A stretch of DNA of 64,000 nt from Stenotrophomonas maltophilia (GTDB lineage Bacteria; Pseudomonadota; Gammaproteobacteria; Xanthomonadales; Xanthomonadaceae). The notes beneath the pieces were generated by a model. That model saw only the letters and a list, made by a program, of their open reading frames with translations. It did no database searches and was not told the origin of the DNA. Positions 44,060 through 51,865 of the stretch are shown here, piece by piece. Numbering within the stretch: position 1 is the first letter of the stretch; every line of letters starts with the position of its first letter. The translations under genes were made by a program, and so were the position numbers. The stretch spans positions 14,183 through 78,182 of the forward strand of contig DEZI01000034.1 in NCBI GenBank assembly GCA_002364755.1. The letters run 5' to 3'.

Positions 44060-44295
44060 GGGCCCTGCAACGCATCCTTGCAAAGAAGCTTTGGAAATCC
44101 CGCAAGGACTGGGCCGTGATCAATTGGGTGATGGTGCACGCATCTGGCGCACTTCTGCTCCGAAACTGCCATCAATCTAACCCCGATAGATCCTTCCGCG
44201 AGCTGCGCCAACGATGCCCGCGTCTTGATCCCGGCCAGACTGAGCTGATGCCGCAAGGGGAAGGCACGCTAGGTGCTCTTTAACTGGAGCATCCC

Positions 44296-44898
44296 ATGTC
44301 ATCTCACTTCACGCCGTGGAACAAAGGAAAGTTGGTCGGTCAGAAGGCACCGCTCAGGCTTAGCGACATTTGGTCGATCAGAGTGCGCCTGCACGTTGCA
44401 GGCCGCACTCGTGATCTGGCGCTGTTCAACCTAGGGATCGACTCGAAGCTAAGAGCCTGCGATCTAGTCAGCCTACGGCTTCGAGACGTGTCGCATGGCT
44501 CGGCCATCGACAGGAGGGCGATCGTTTTGCAGCGCAAGACGGGGAGATCAGTTCAGTTTGAACTGACGGAGCTTACGAGATCTGCGCTCGCCGACTGGGT
44601 CCGAAAAGCTCAGCTATGTTCGGCATCTTACTTGTTCCCTGGGCTGAGGGATGGCCACCTCTCAACGCGACAGTATGCACGCATTGTGGGCTCGTGGGTT
44701 ACAGCTATTGGACTCGACCGCAACAGCTACGGTACCCACAGCATGCGACGGACCAAGGCATCGCTGATATATCGCCGGACCAGGAATCTCCGCGCAGTTC
44801 AGATCCTGCTGGGCCACACCAAACTTGAGAGCACTGTGAGGTACTTAGGGATTGAGGTTGAAGACGCATTGGAACTCGCGGAGCAAACAGAGGCCTAG
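44296..44898 (+). CDS. short tyrosine recombinase (FimB-sized integrase)
   Basis: A 200-residue protein made of the catalytic domain alone. The catalytic set is complete: Arg53 (KLRACDL), Lys81 (RKTGR), His148 and Arg151 (HSMRRTK), His174 (GHTKLES) and Tyr183 (VRYLGIE). The absence of an N-terminal arm-binding domain is as in FimB/FimE-type invertases. It stands alone at the right border of the metal-resistance block. The 236 bases before it show no gene or obvious att core. Confidence 0.88.
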   Translation: MSSHFTPWNKGKLVGQKAPLRLSDIWSIRVRLHVAGRTRDLALFNLGIDSKLRACDLVSLRLRDVSHGSAIDRRAIVLQRKTGRSVQFELTELTRSALADWVRKAQLCSASYLFPGLRDGHLSTRQYARIVGSWVTAIGLDRNSYGTHSMRRTKASLIYRRTRNLRAVQILLGHTKLESTVRYLGIEVEDALELAEQTEA

Positions 44899-44945
44899 GG
44901 GGAGAGTATCTAGAGGAACCGCGGCCTGCTCAGGGCAATCTGGAG

Positions 44946-44969
44946 GCCGCTTTCGGCCAGAAGCAGACA
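44946..44969. repeat. GTCCGCTTTCGG-type element
   Basis: GGCCGCTTTCGGCCAGAAGC followed by AGAC is nearly identical over 17 bases to the copy at 32563. It lies between the convergent integrase and membrane protein genes, 48 bases after the integrase stop. Confidence 0.45.
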
Positions 44970-45025
44970 CCTTCATGGGACGGCAGGCCAAAAGGAGCCT
45001 GCAAGCGCCCAGGCTCCTCCCTACC

Positions 45026-45550
45026 TCAATGCACCGGGCCCAGAGTACTGGGCATGCCCTTGCGCAGCACCGACAGATACCGCAAGTACTTGCCAACAAA
45101 AATGCCGGTGAACCCGCCGGACAGCAGCAGATACGCGGCACTGAAGCTGCCGTCGGCACTCAGCGCAGGCGACACCGCAAGCGCCACCTCGAACCCGTAC
45201 TTCACCAGAAACGTGACCAGCAGCAGCGGCAGCAGACTGTAGTCCGCGCTGCGCCACAGCTGGCCCGTTGCTTCATCCACGGTCAGCGTCGCCCGGCGCA
45301 GCAGCACCCAGCCCAGCATCGCACCCGCACAGATGCCGGCGAGCCATTCGCTCCACGCCACCAGCGAACCGCCGTAGCGGTGGCTGATCGACCAGATGCC
45401 CCACACCGTGAACAGGGCCGGCACGATCGCCAGCCTCCGCAGCGAGGTCTGTCCTGGCCGCATGGCCGCGACGCCGCGGGTGATGAGGTACGCCAGGATC
45501 ACCCAGACCCAGATCGGAGTGTGCGAGAGGATGGGCTGCAGTTGGGTCAC
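45026..45550 (-). CDS. small polytopic membrane protein (DUF6622-like)
   Basis: A 174-residue protein with about five helices, starting VTQLQPILSHTPIWVWVILAYLITRG. The N-terminal stretch and the LTVDEATGQLWRSADYSLLPLL and FVGKYLRYLSVL segments agree with the DUF6622 family as I remember it. Start is GTG with AGGA seven bases before. No function known. Confidence 0.75.
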   Translation of the reverse strand: MTQLQPILSHTPIWVWVILAYLITRGVAAMRPGQTSLRRLAIVPALFTVWGIWSISHRYGGSLVAWSEWLAGICAGAMLGWVLLRRATLTVDEATGQLWRSADYSLLPLLLVTFLVKYGFEVALAVSPALSADGSFSAAYLLLSGGFTGIFVGKYLRYLSVLRKGMPSTLGPVH

Positions 45551-46106
45551 GGGAGGTCCTTTCAGTGAGTGCCCGCACGGAGGGCGGTGGATGGCGCTCA
45601 CTATTGACGGACCGGGCCGGTTGGACAAGTGACAGGTGTCAGCGACTACACCAACGTCTTCGGCCGTACATGCCTCATCTCTCAGTGTCGTACTTGCCAC
45701 ATCCGCGCGCCCTGATCGGCCATCTGACGCACTCGTCGCAAAAACGCCAAAGCCCTTGTCTGCCAAGGATCTGCTTGCGCTGCACCCTATAAGAAAAATA
45801 CGAAAGAGCATTGGACGGTGGCGGGATTGCCCCTAACCTCTTGGCAATCCCAACAGCATCAGGCAACTCTGGCAGTGCCACCGACAACGGGTGGCCGGGC
45901 GTCGAAAACCCGCATGTTAGACGTTGTTTACGCTTGTCAGCCGGCACCACCCCGCGTGGTGCCGGCTGACAATCCGTCTGCCGGCTACGGCGGGCGGTGC
46001 GTGGGGGTCTTGTACCCGCCGGCATTGTCTAACTCCGGTTTTCGAGCCACGCATCGTCCGCCACCTTTATCGGTGGCGGCTTCTGCCTGCTTGCACGGAG
46101 CCTGCC
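45551..46106. other. 556-bp gene-free stretch containing a structured element
   Basis: The left part (45551-45822) shows no gene. The right part is packed with inverted repeats: a 9-bp GGGATTGCC/GGCAATCCC hairpin at 45823-45851, then the branched element described separately, ending at the ribosome site of the 116-residue gene. Confidence 0.6.
45902..46079 (+). repeat. branched inverted-repeat element (possible structured leader or small mobile element)
   Basis: An outer pair TCGAAAACC...GTTAGAC (45902-45922) and GTCTAAC...GGTTTTCGA (46027-46045) encloses two inner stems. One is a perfect 16-bp hairpin with five-base loop (45935-45971), the other TGCCGGC/GCCGGCA (45979-45985 with 46018-46024). 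A further 8-bp hairpin CCGCCACC/GGTGGCGG follows at 46058-46079, 27 bases before the next start codon. The whole could fold into a Y shape as RNA or single-stranded DNA. Confidence 0.6.
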
Positions 46107-46457
46107 ATGAACCAGCCGCATTCCCCTCCCCCGCGCCCCATCCAGGAAGCGCCCTCGCCTGGGTTGGATCCCAATACCCTCATCGCCCTCCTGCACAGCA
46201 TTGGTGCGGGTGCGGCGTCCGACGGACAGCCTTGGCCTGAGCGCCATCACCTTCGCGGCCGGCAGATCGCCATGGCCGATGCGGACTGTGCGTTGGCGGG
46301 CCAGCGCGTGGTGCAGGAGATTCTGCTGGCGGCGATTCGCGCGCAGCAGAACGGAGACCCGGATCAGTACGTGGGGGATCGCGTGTTGGAGGGGTTGGCG
46401 ATGGCTGCGCTGGCGTTGACGGCGTTTATCCAGGAGCGGGTGCGGCCGGAGGGGTGA
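46107..46457 (+). CDS. small protein of unknown function behind a structured leader
   Basis: A 116-residue protein starting MNQPHSPPPRPIQEAPSPGLDPNTLIALLHSIGAG. The Pro-rich N terminus is followed by a helical body containing LAGQRVVQEILLAAIRAQQNG. I do not recognise a named domain. In outline it recalls the DUF3077/DUF6124 small proteins of Pseudomonas, which also follow conserved leaders; this is a weak analogy. GGAG precedes the ATG, and the strongly folded element lies just upstream. Confidence 0.7.
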   Translation: MNQPHSPPPRPIQEAPSPGLDPNTLIALLHSIGAGAASDGQPWPERHHLRGRQIAMADADCALAGQRVVQEILLAAIRAQQNGDPDQYVGDRVLEGLAMAALALTAFIQERVRPEG

Positions 46458-46638
46458 GGGTTCTTGGGTTGGCCGCCAAGGGCATCCACGCGTGGCGTGG
46501 ATCTACCTGGGGTCAGAGCCCTCCGCGGGGCGGAGGGATCCGACCCCGGTTGGTTGGTCGCGAAGGGCATCCACGCGTGGCGTGGCTCTACCGGGTCCAG
46601 CCTGGACGGTGATGGGGTCGCATCGATGGAGGTGGTGA
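46458..46638. repeat. GTAG-type repeats and a GGGGTCAGAGCCC hairpin
   Basis: Two inverted copies of the GTAGATCCACGC family (46484-46506 and 46569-46591) flank a 39-bp hairpin at 46509-46547, GGGGTCAGAGCCCTCCG pairing with its complement around a short loop. The same hairpin family recurs at 47579 and 48044. Confidence 0.65.
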
Positions 46639-47301
46639 GTGAAGCAGTGGCGTTTCGCTTTGGCGCTGCTGGGCGTCGGGTTTGCGGGTGCGGTATGGAT
46701 GCACTGGCCTGCGCCCGCAGGCGATGTGGTTTCGGCTTATCGCAAGCTGCCGGTGATGCACTACCGGATGGTGCAGACCGATGCGATGGTCTTTGCCGAG
46801 GCCAAGGGGTACCAAGGGCTGCGGTTCGTGCCGCGCACGGATGGGACGGGGTCGTTCGAGATCCGTTGCCAGGGGGTGCCGGTGTTGGTGGTGGAAAACA
46901 CGCCTGCACGGGTGCTGGTGCGGTTGCCTGCCGATGGGTTGCGGCGGGCGCCGGATGTCGCGTGGTTGCTGGACACCCAGAGGCTGTGGCTTGTGCCTGA
47001 GCCGGGCAATGCAGCCGTGGGGGGCATGCGTGGCAAGCCGTCGTGGTGGGAGGCGCGGTGGCGGGAGGTGGTCGAGCGCGTGCCGCGTCGGCAGCGATGC
47101 TTGCTTGAGGGTGACCGCCAGGGGCCCGCGCCGGTCGAGCTCGCGCGGCTGTTCTGGCAGGGGGTGGTGGTGCGGTGGGGTCAGCGCCCTTTCCCGAGCG
47201 AGCTCGACGCTACGAGTCGGGTGCTACGCGATTCGGAAGGAGGTGCGGTGGGTGGCATCGAAGTGGAGGGCAGCTACTGGCACGGTACCGACCATGGGTA
47301 G
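46639..47301 (+). CDS. exported or anchored protein of unknown function
   Basis: A 220-residue protein starting MKQWRFALALLGVGFAGAVWMHWPAPA, a likely signal or anchor. The remainder has SAYRKLPVMHYRMVQTDAMVFAEAKGYQG and many Arg/Trp residues. Start is GTG with GGAGG upstream. I do not recognise it. Its last 78 bases overlap the convergent gene at 47224. Confidence 0.6.
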   Translation: MKQWRFALALLGVGFAGAVWMHWPAPAGDVVSAYRKLPVMHYRMVQTDAMVFAEAKGYQGLRFVPRTDGTGSFEIRCQGVPVLVVENTPARVLVRLPADGLRRAPDVAWLLDTQRLWLVPEPGNAAVGGMRGKPSWWEARWREVVERVPRRQRCLLEGDRQGPAPVELARLFWQGVVVRWGQRPFPSELDATSRVLRDSEGGAVGGIEVEGSYWHGTDHG

Positions 47302-47520
47302 CAGCCCGAGTGCATGCTTCTCCCACGGTTCCACTGCGCCTTCCACATCGATATCCACGGTGTGCACGCGATACTCGGCGGGGTAGTCATCCAGCGCATC
47401 GTCAAAGGGGCAATCGAGCAGCCACGGGCGTGAAGCCTCGTCGTCCACCCACATCAGACGCGGCAGGTCATGAAACCCGCGGTAGGCGAGGATGCGGTAA
47501 TGGCCTGGGGGTAGAGGCAT
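47224..47520 (-). CDS. small protein of unknown function, overlapping the convergent gene
   Basis: A 98-residue protein starting MPLPPGHYRILAYRGFHDLPRLMWVDDE, with a plausible beta-rich composition. No ribosome site is obvious. Either this or the end of the opposite gene may be an artefact, but both have natural-looking composition. Confidence 0.5.
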   Translation of the reverse strand: MPLPPGHYRILAYRGFHDLPRLMWVDDEASRPWLLDCPFDDALDDYPAEYRVHTVDIDVEGAVEPWEKHALGLLPMVGTVPVAALHFDATHRTSFRIA

Positions 47521-47578
47521 CGGCGTTTACTGCGCTGGCGCGGACGGGTGGCCGCGTCTCTACGATACGCCTGGGGCT

Positions 47579-47617
47579 GGGGTCAGAGCCCTTTCCTGCG
47601 GAAAGGGTTCTGACCCC
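47579..47617. repeat. GGGGTCAGAGCCC hairpin forming the 3' end of the 127-residue gene
   Basis: GGGGTCAGAGCCCTTTCC and its complement form a long stem with a three-base loop. The stop codon and last codons of the leftward gene at 47583 (QNPFRRKGL) lie inside it. Confidence 0.7.
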
Positions 47618-47966
47618 TGGCAGCGACGGTTGCCAGGCGGCGGCTGACGAGGCCGTAGAGGTCCTGTAGTTCGGTGGCCCGCTCGGGGGTCATGTTGCTG
47701 CCGAAGAGGACGCGCGCGAGTGCGGCTTCGTGGGTGTCATCGGGGAAGCGTTCGCGGGCGCGGTAGACGTTCTGGAAGACCAGCCAGGCGAGGCGGAGAC
47801 CGCCGCCGGGGAGTGGGTGAACGAGGCGTTCGTAGGCCTGCCAGAACTGGTACTCGGCCGTCAGATCGACCGTCGGCGCCGCGTAGGGCACCGGATGCGG
47901 GCGTCCGTGGGCACGCGGGCGGGTGGGCAGGTAGACGGAATCGGGCTGGGCCATGGTGGACAGCAT
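47583..47966 (-). CDS. small protein of unknown function ending in a repeat
   Basis: A 127-residue protein. TAEYQFWQAYERLVHPLPGGGLRLAWLVFQNVYRARERFPDDTHEAALARVLFG looks like a helical domain. MLSTMAQPD has two possible ATGs. The last nine residues are encoded by the dispersed hairpin repeat, so the original C terminus has probably been replaced. Unrecognised. Confidence 0.6.
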   Translation of the reverse strand: MLSTMAQPDSVYLPTRPRAHGRPHPVPYAAPTVDLTAEYQFWQAYERLVHPLPGGGLRLAWLVFQNVYRARERFPDDTHEAALARVLFGSNMTPERATELQDLYGLVSRRLATVAARGQNPFRRKGL

Positions 47967-48043
47967 GCCCGAGGAACGTTGTGGGAACCTTGCGTGGGTG
48001 CCGGAATATCAGTGCGGGTTGTGCAGAATGCGACGTGGAGGGA

Positions 48044-48182
48044 GGGGTCGGATCCCTTTGCGGAGCAAAGGGCTCTGACCCCGGTTGCGAAGAGCATCCA
48101 CGCATAGCGTGGCTCTACTGGGGTCAAAGCCTGGGTGATGCGGCGCGCCGGAAGCATTCCGCCGGGCATGGCCCGGCGCTAC
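48044..48182. repeat. hairpin and GTAG-type repeats before the TonB receptor gene end
   Basis: A 39-bp hairpin of the GGGGTC family at 48044-48082 is followed by inverted GTAG elements at 48096-48118 and 48161-48182. With the copies at 46.5 and 47.6 kb they form a 1.7-kb repeat-rich zone. The 258-bp gap 47967-48224 holds no gene. Confidence 0.65.
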
Positions 48183-48224
48183 CGGATTGCGGGTTTCACG
48201 GTGATGGGGTCAGATCCCGCCGCG

Positions 48225-50531
48225 TTAGAACTGCAGTGCGGTGCTGAACATCACCTGCCGTGGGGCGCTGCGCTGCAGGGTCTGGTAATCGCCATGGAAC
48301 GCGGAGCCGGCAATCGTGGCGGTGCCCACGTTGTTGCGGTTGAACAGGTTGCTCACATCCAGCCGCAGTTCCAGCCCGGGCAGCACACTGCCCTCGCCCA
48401 GCGTGTACGCGGCATAGGTATTCACCTGCCAGAACGTGGGCACGCGGATGTCGTTCTCATAGGTAAACGGCTGGCGCAGGTACGAGGTGCTGGTGGCACC
48501 AAAGCGCCAGTCACCGAAGTGCGCCGACAGATCGCTCACCAGCGATACCTGCGGGTAGCCGGGCTGCGCCTTGCCATTGACCGGGTACACGGTGTCGTCC
48601 ACCACGAAATCACTGCCGTAGTACGAACGGGCCACGCCCACGCCCTGGTAGAACTGCACGCGATCGGTAATGTCGGCCGTAATACCCAAGTCGCCGCCAA
48701 TGACGTGCATCTTCGGCATCAGCCGCACGGTATTGATCTGCGCGAACTGCGTGCCCACCGCAGCCGACAGCAGACGGTTGCGGATATCGTTGTAGAACAC
48801 ATCGCCGGTGACGGTGAACCGGTCGAAGCGGTGCGTGGCGCCCACGGTGAAGTTCCAGTTTTTTTCCGGCCGCAACGTGCCGGCCACGCGGTCGAACTCC
48901 TCCTGCTCGCTGATGGTCCACGCCGAGGCGGTGTAGCCGATGTTGCCGCGCTGGGCCACGCGGTAGCCGTTCATGGTGTTGGCGATGTCGATGAAGGCGT
49001 CGGTGGAGTCACTGGGGCTCCAGAACAGCGAGACGTGCGGCAGGAAGTTGTCCTTGGCACGCAGCGCGCCGTTCACCGGACGGTCCGGCGCATCGCCGAG
49101 GCCGCCGCCATCGGTACGGAAATCCACCGCCTTGAAGCCGACGCCCAGCTTCAACGTGTCGCTCAGGGCGATGTCATCGTGCAGGTAGAGCTGGCGCGAG
49201 CGGGTCACCCACGCCGAGGCGCTGTCGGTCATGAACGCCGGGCCATGGGTATCAAACGGGCCGGTGGCCTTCAGCGGCTTGCCCTCGCCCAGCAGCGGCT
49301 GCTGGTACCAGTCGGTGCGCGCGGCGGCCTTGCTCTTTTCCTGCCAGACGCCAGCGCTGAAGGTATGTGCGCCGGTTTCAAACTGCAGGTTGCCCATGCC
49401 GCCCAAGCGGTTCACTCGCGGGGTCTGCACCTGTTCGGAAAAAGGTGCGCCATTGGGTGACGGCACCGTGGGGTCGGTCAGCGTGGCCTGGGTGTGGCTG
49501 TTGGCGTTGTACAGCTGCACGTTGCCGCTGAGTGCGGGCGTGATCTGGAAACGGTGGTTGATGGACGCCACGCGATCGCGGGTGATCTGGCCGGTCTGGT
49601 ACGGAATCAGTTCGGAAAGCTCGCCGCAGGTGTAGGCGCCGCAGGATTTATCGGCATTCTCCGGCGAGGCCACGTAGTACGCCCACGCATAATCGGGATA
49701 GAAGCTGTCGGCCTTCCAGCCCAGTTTGCGGATCATGTCGAAGGAGATGTTGTTGTAGCCCCAGACTTTGGCCTTGGCGTCGGACAGGAACACGATGAAA
49801 TCACCCCAGGCCACGTCCTGCTGGGCCTTCAGGTTGCCACGCAGGAAATCCTGCGTGCCTGCACCCTGGTACTTGTCGGCCGAAATGCGCTGCAGGTCGA
49901 CCAGCACTTTCGGGCCGTGCTCGCCCAGCTGGCCGGTCTGCGCAGACACCGTGGTGACCAGGGTGCGGTTGCTGCCCACGCCCTGCTTGATGCGCAGGCT
50001 GGGCGTGTCCTGCAGATCACGCAGGCGGTATTCCAGGCTGCCGCCGTTGGCGCTGCTGGAAAACACGCTGACCGGCGCGCCGCCCGGGCTGACGGTGATC
50101 GCGCCGATGCCATCGGGCACGCCCACATTCACCACACTGGTGCCGGTAAGCGAGAGGAAGCCGCTGTCGTTCAGCGGCACGCCTTCGAAGGTGATGCCCA
50201 TTTCATTCATGCGGAAGCCGCGCACGAACAGGCTGGTGGCGGAGATATCCAGGCCCAGGCCGTCGGTGGCGGTGTAGGTTGCACCGGGCACGGCCTTGAG
50301 CATGGCCAGCCCGTTGTTGCCGGTGACCATGGCATCAAGATCGGCGGCGTTGAGAATGTAGCGGTTGGGGCCAACCACCTGCGTGGGCGCAACGGCGGCA
50401 CCGCGCGGCGTGGCGATGACCTGCAGGGCGTTGAGGGTGGTGGGGGCGTCGTTGGCTTCGGCGGCGTAGGCCGGTGCGGCGAGGGCGGCGCTGAGTGCGA
50501 GGGCGAGCAGGGTCGTGGGTGGAGTGTTCAT
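48225..50531 (-). CDS. TonB-dependent outer-membrane receptor
   Basis: A 768-residue receptor with a 23-residue signal peptide (LLALALSAALAAPAYA). The plug includes DLDAMVTGNNGLAMLKAVPGATYTATDGLGLDISATSLFVRGFRMNEMGITFEGVPL and INDSGFLSLTGTS-like elements. The barrel closes with SAPRQVMFSTALQF, a terminal Phe as expected for BAM recognition. The ligand is unknown and no transporter genes are adjacent. A strong hairpin pair lies upstream. Confidence 0.88.
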   Translation of the reverse strand: MNTPPTTLLALALSAALAAPAYAAEANDAPTTLNALQVIATPRGAAVAPTQVVGPNRYILNAADLDAMVTGNNGLAMLKAVPGATYTATDGLGLDISATSLFVRGFRMNEMGITFEGVPLNDSGFLSLTGTSVVNVGVPDGIGAITVSPGGAPVSVFSSSANGGSLEYRLRDLQDTPSLRIKQGVGSNRTLVTTVSAQTGQLGEHGPKVLVDLQRISADKYQGAGTQDFLRGNLKAQQDVAWGDFIVFLSDAKAKVWGYNNISFDMIRKLGWKADSFYPDYAWAYYVASPENADKSCGAYTCGELSELIPYQTGQITRDRVASINHRFQITPALSGNVQLYNANSHTQATLTDPTVPSPNGAPFSEQVQTPRVNRLGGMGNLQFETGAHTFSAGVWQEKSKAAARTDWYQQPLLGEGKPLKATGPFDTHGPAFMTDSASAWVTRSRQLYLHDDIALSDTLKLGVGFKAVDFRTDGGGLGDAPDRPVNGALRAKDNFLPHVSLFWSPSDSTDAFIDIANTMNGYRVAQRGNIGYTASAWTISEQEEFDRVAGTLRPEKNWNFTVGATHRFDRFTVTGDVFYNDIRNRLLSAAVGTQFAQINTVRLMPKMHVIGGDLGITADITDRVQFYQGVGVARSYYGSDFVVDDTVYPVNGKAQPGYPQVSLVSDLSAHFGDWRFGATSTSYLRQPFTYENDIRVPTFWQVNTYAAYTLGEGSVLPGLELRLDVSNLFNRNNVGTATIAGSAFHGDYQTLQRSAPRQVMFSTALQF

Positions 50532-50714
50532 GGCCAGATCCAGGTGCAGGAGGAAGAGGACGCAGGCGCACGCCCAGCGCGTTGCAGCACCGGATGGTGC
50601 GGCCGTGGCTGGCGATGCAATTACGTTGAAGAGGGAGGGGCGCTGTACGCGCCGATCAGGGGCAGTGGAAGACGTTCAACTGCCGAGTGATGCGAGGGGG
50701 TGGTTTCGACGGGC

Positions 50715-50767
50715 GGCAGTGTTGCACTGCCGTGCCGCGCGCACCATTGCACCGTGGTACACCACGG
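50715..50767. promoter_or_regulatory. paired hairpins upstream of the TonB receptor
   Basis: GGCAGTG-TTG-CACTGCC (50715-50731) and CCGTGGT-AC-ACCACGG (50752-50767) are two perfect 7-bp inverted repeats 20 bases apart, about 185-235 bases upstream of the receptor start. They could be operators or the end of the HAD transcript. The 334-bp gap 50532-50865 has no gene. Confidence 0.4.
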
Positions 50768-50793
50768 ATATACGCAGGTATCGTGCGGCGTTG

Positions 50794-50853
50794 GTAGCGG
50801 CCGACCTTGGTCGGCGCTCGGGTCTGCGTTTGCCAACCAAGGTTGGCACCTAC
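50794..50853. repeat. facing pair of GTAG-type elements
   Basis: GTAGCGGCCGACCTTGGTCG at 50794-50816 faces an inverted copy TGCCAACCAAGGTTGGCACC at 50831-50853. They lie just beyond the stop of the HAD gene and may serve as its transcription end. Confidence 0.65.
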
Positions 50854-50865
50854 CGGTGCAGCGGG

Positions 50866-51693
50866 TTACTGCAAAACGAACCGTTCGATGGCCTTGGCCA
50901 CGCCATCTTCGGAATTGGTGGCCGTTTCAAAGCGCGCCACGGCCTTCACTGCGCCGATGGCATTGCCCATCGCTACGCTGGTGCCGGCGAACTGCAGCAT
51001 GGTCAGGTCGTTTTCCTGGTCGCCGATGGCCATGACGTTGGCGCGGTCGATGCCCAGGTGCTCGGTCAGCTTCTGCAGGCTCGGCCCCTTGCCGGCGCGG
51101 TGGTCGAACACTTCCAGGAAGAACGGCGCGCTCTTCAGCACGGCGAAGCGCTCGGTCAGTTCGGCCGGCAAGCGGCCGATGGCGGCGTCGAGCACCTCGG
51201 GCTCGTCGATCATCATCAACTTGATGAAGGACATCGACGGGTCCATGTCCTCCACGCGGCGGTACGACAGCGGCACGTGCGAGAGGTGCGAGTCGATGAC
51301 GGTGTAACGGCTGATGTCCTGGTTGGGCGTGTACAGGCGCTGGCCATCGAGGGCCTGGAAGTGCACGCCGATCTCGCGCGCGACCTGTTCGCAGTAGCGG
51401 AAGTCTTCGAAGCTGAGCGGGAATTCGGCCACGTTCTCGCCCGTGCCGATACGCCGCACCAGGCCGCCGTTGCAGGCGATGCAGTAGTCGTCGTCGCCAT
51501 CGATGCCCAGTTCGGCCAGGAACGAAGCCAGGCCGGACACGGGACGGCCGCTGGTCAGCACGATGTGCACGCCCAGCGCGCGCGCCTGCGCGATCGCCGC
51601 CTTGGCCCGTTCGGTGAGCGTGTGGGCGGGGTCCAGCAGGGTGCCATCCATATCGATGGCGACCAGTGCGATGGTCGATTGCCTGCGGCCCAT
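50866..51693 (-). CDS. Cof-type HAD-IIB phosphatase
   Basis: A 275-residue phosphatase. Motif I is AIDMDGTLLDP, motif II is LTSGRP, and motif IV is GDQENDLTML, with the IIB cap between. YidA-like relatives dephosphorylate sugar phosphates. ATG 51693 gives a family-like N terminus; starts at 51699 and 51717 are possible, and none has a clear ribosome site. Confidence 0.88.
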   Translation of the reverse strand: MGRRQSTIALVAIDMDGTLLDPAHTLTERAKAAIAQARALGVHIVLTSGRPVSGLASFLAELGIDGDDDYCIACNGGLVRRIGTGENVAEFPLSFEDFRYCEQVAREIGVHFQALDGQRLYTPNQDISRYTVIDSHLSHVPLSYRRVEDMDPSMSFIKLMMIDEPEVLDAAIGRLPAELTERFAVLKSAPFFLEVFDHRAGKGPSLQKLTEHLGIDRANVMAIGDQENDLTMLQFAGTSVAMGNAIGAVKAVARFETATNSEDGVAKAIERFVLQ

Positions 51694-51865
51694 GTCCATC
51701 AACGTCCAACCGTGCATGTGGGGACCGCTATTTTAGGCCAGTCGCGGGCCTGCCCGCCTCATGCGCGGTTCATACCGCCGGGCACGGCTGCAGGGATACT
51801 CAGCAAGCCTGCGCCCCCCACCGCAGGACGGCCCCATGACCGCCCTACCCTGGAGATCCAGACGC

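Noticed and set aside
45916..46033. GTTAGAC and GTCTAAC match the GTTRRRY and RYYYAAC core boxes of integron attC sites.
   Set aside because: The order is reversed for an attC site (GTTRRRY comes first), no integron integrase is present, and the flanking bases do not give the paired L boxes. The outer pair is better read as part of a larger inverted repeat.
48135..49460. A 441-codon plus-strand frame opposite the TonB receptor.
   Set aside because: Composition is His/Arg/Val-rich with no recognisable domain, and the minus-strand receptor explains the region fully.
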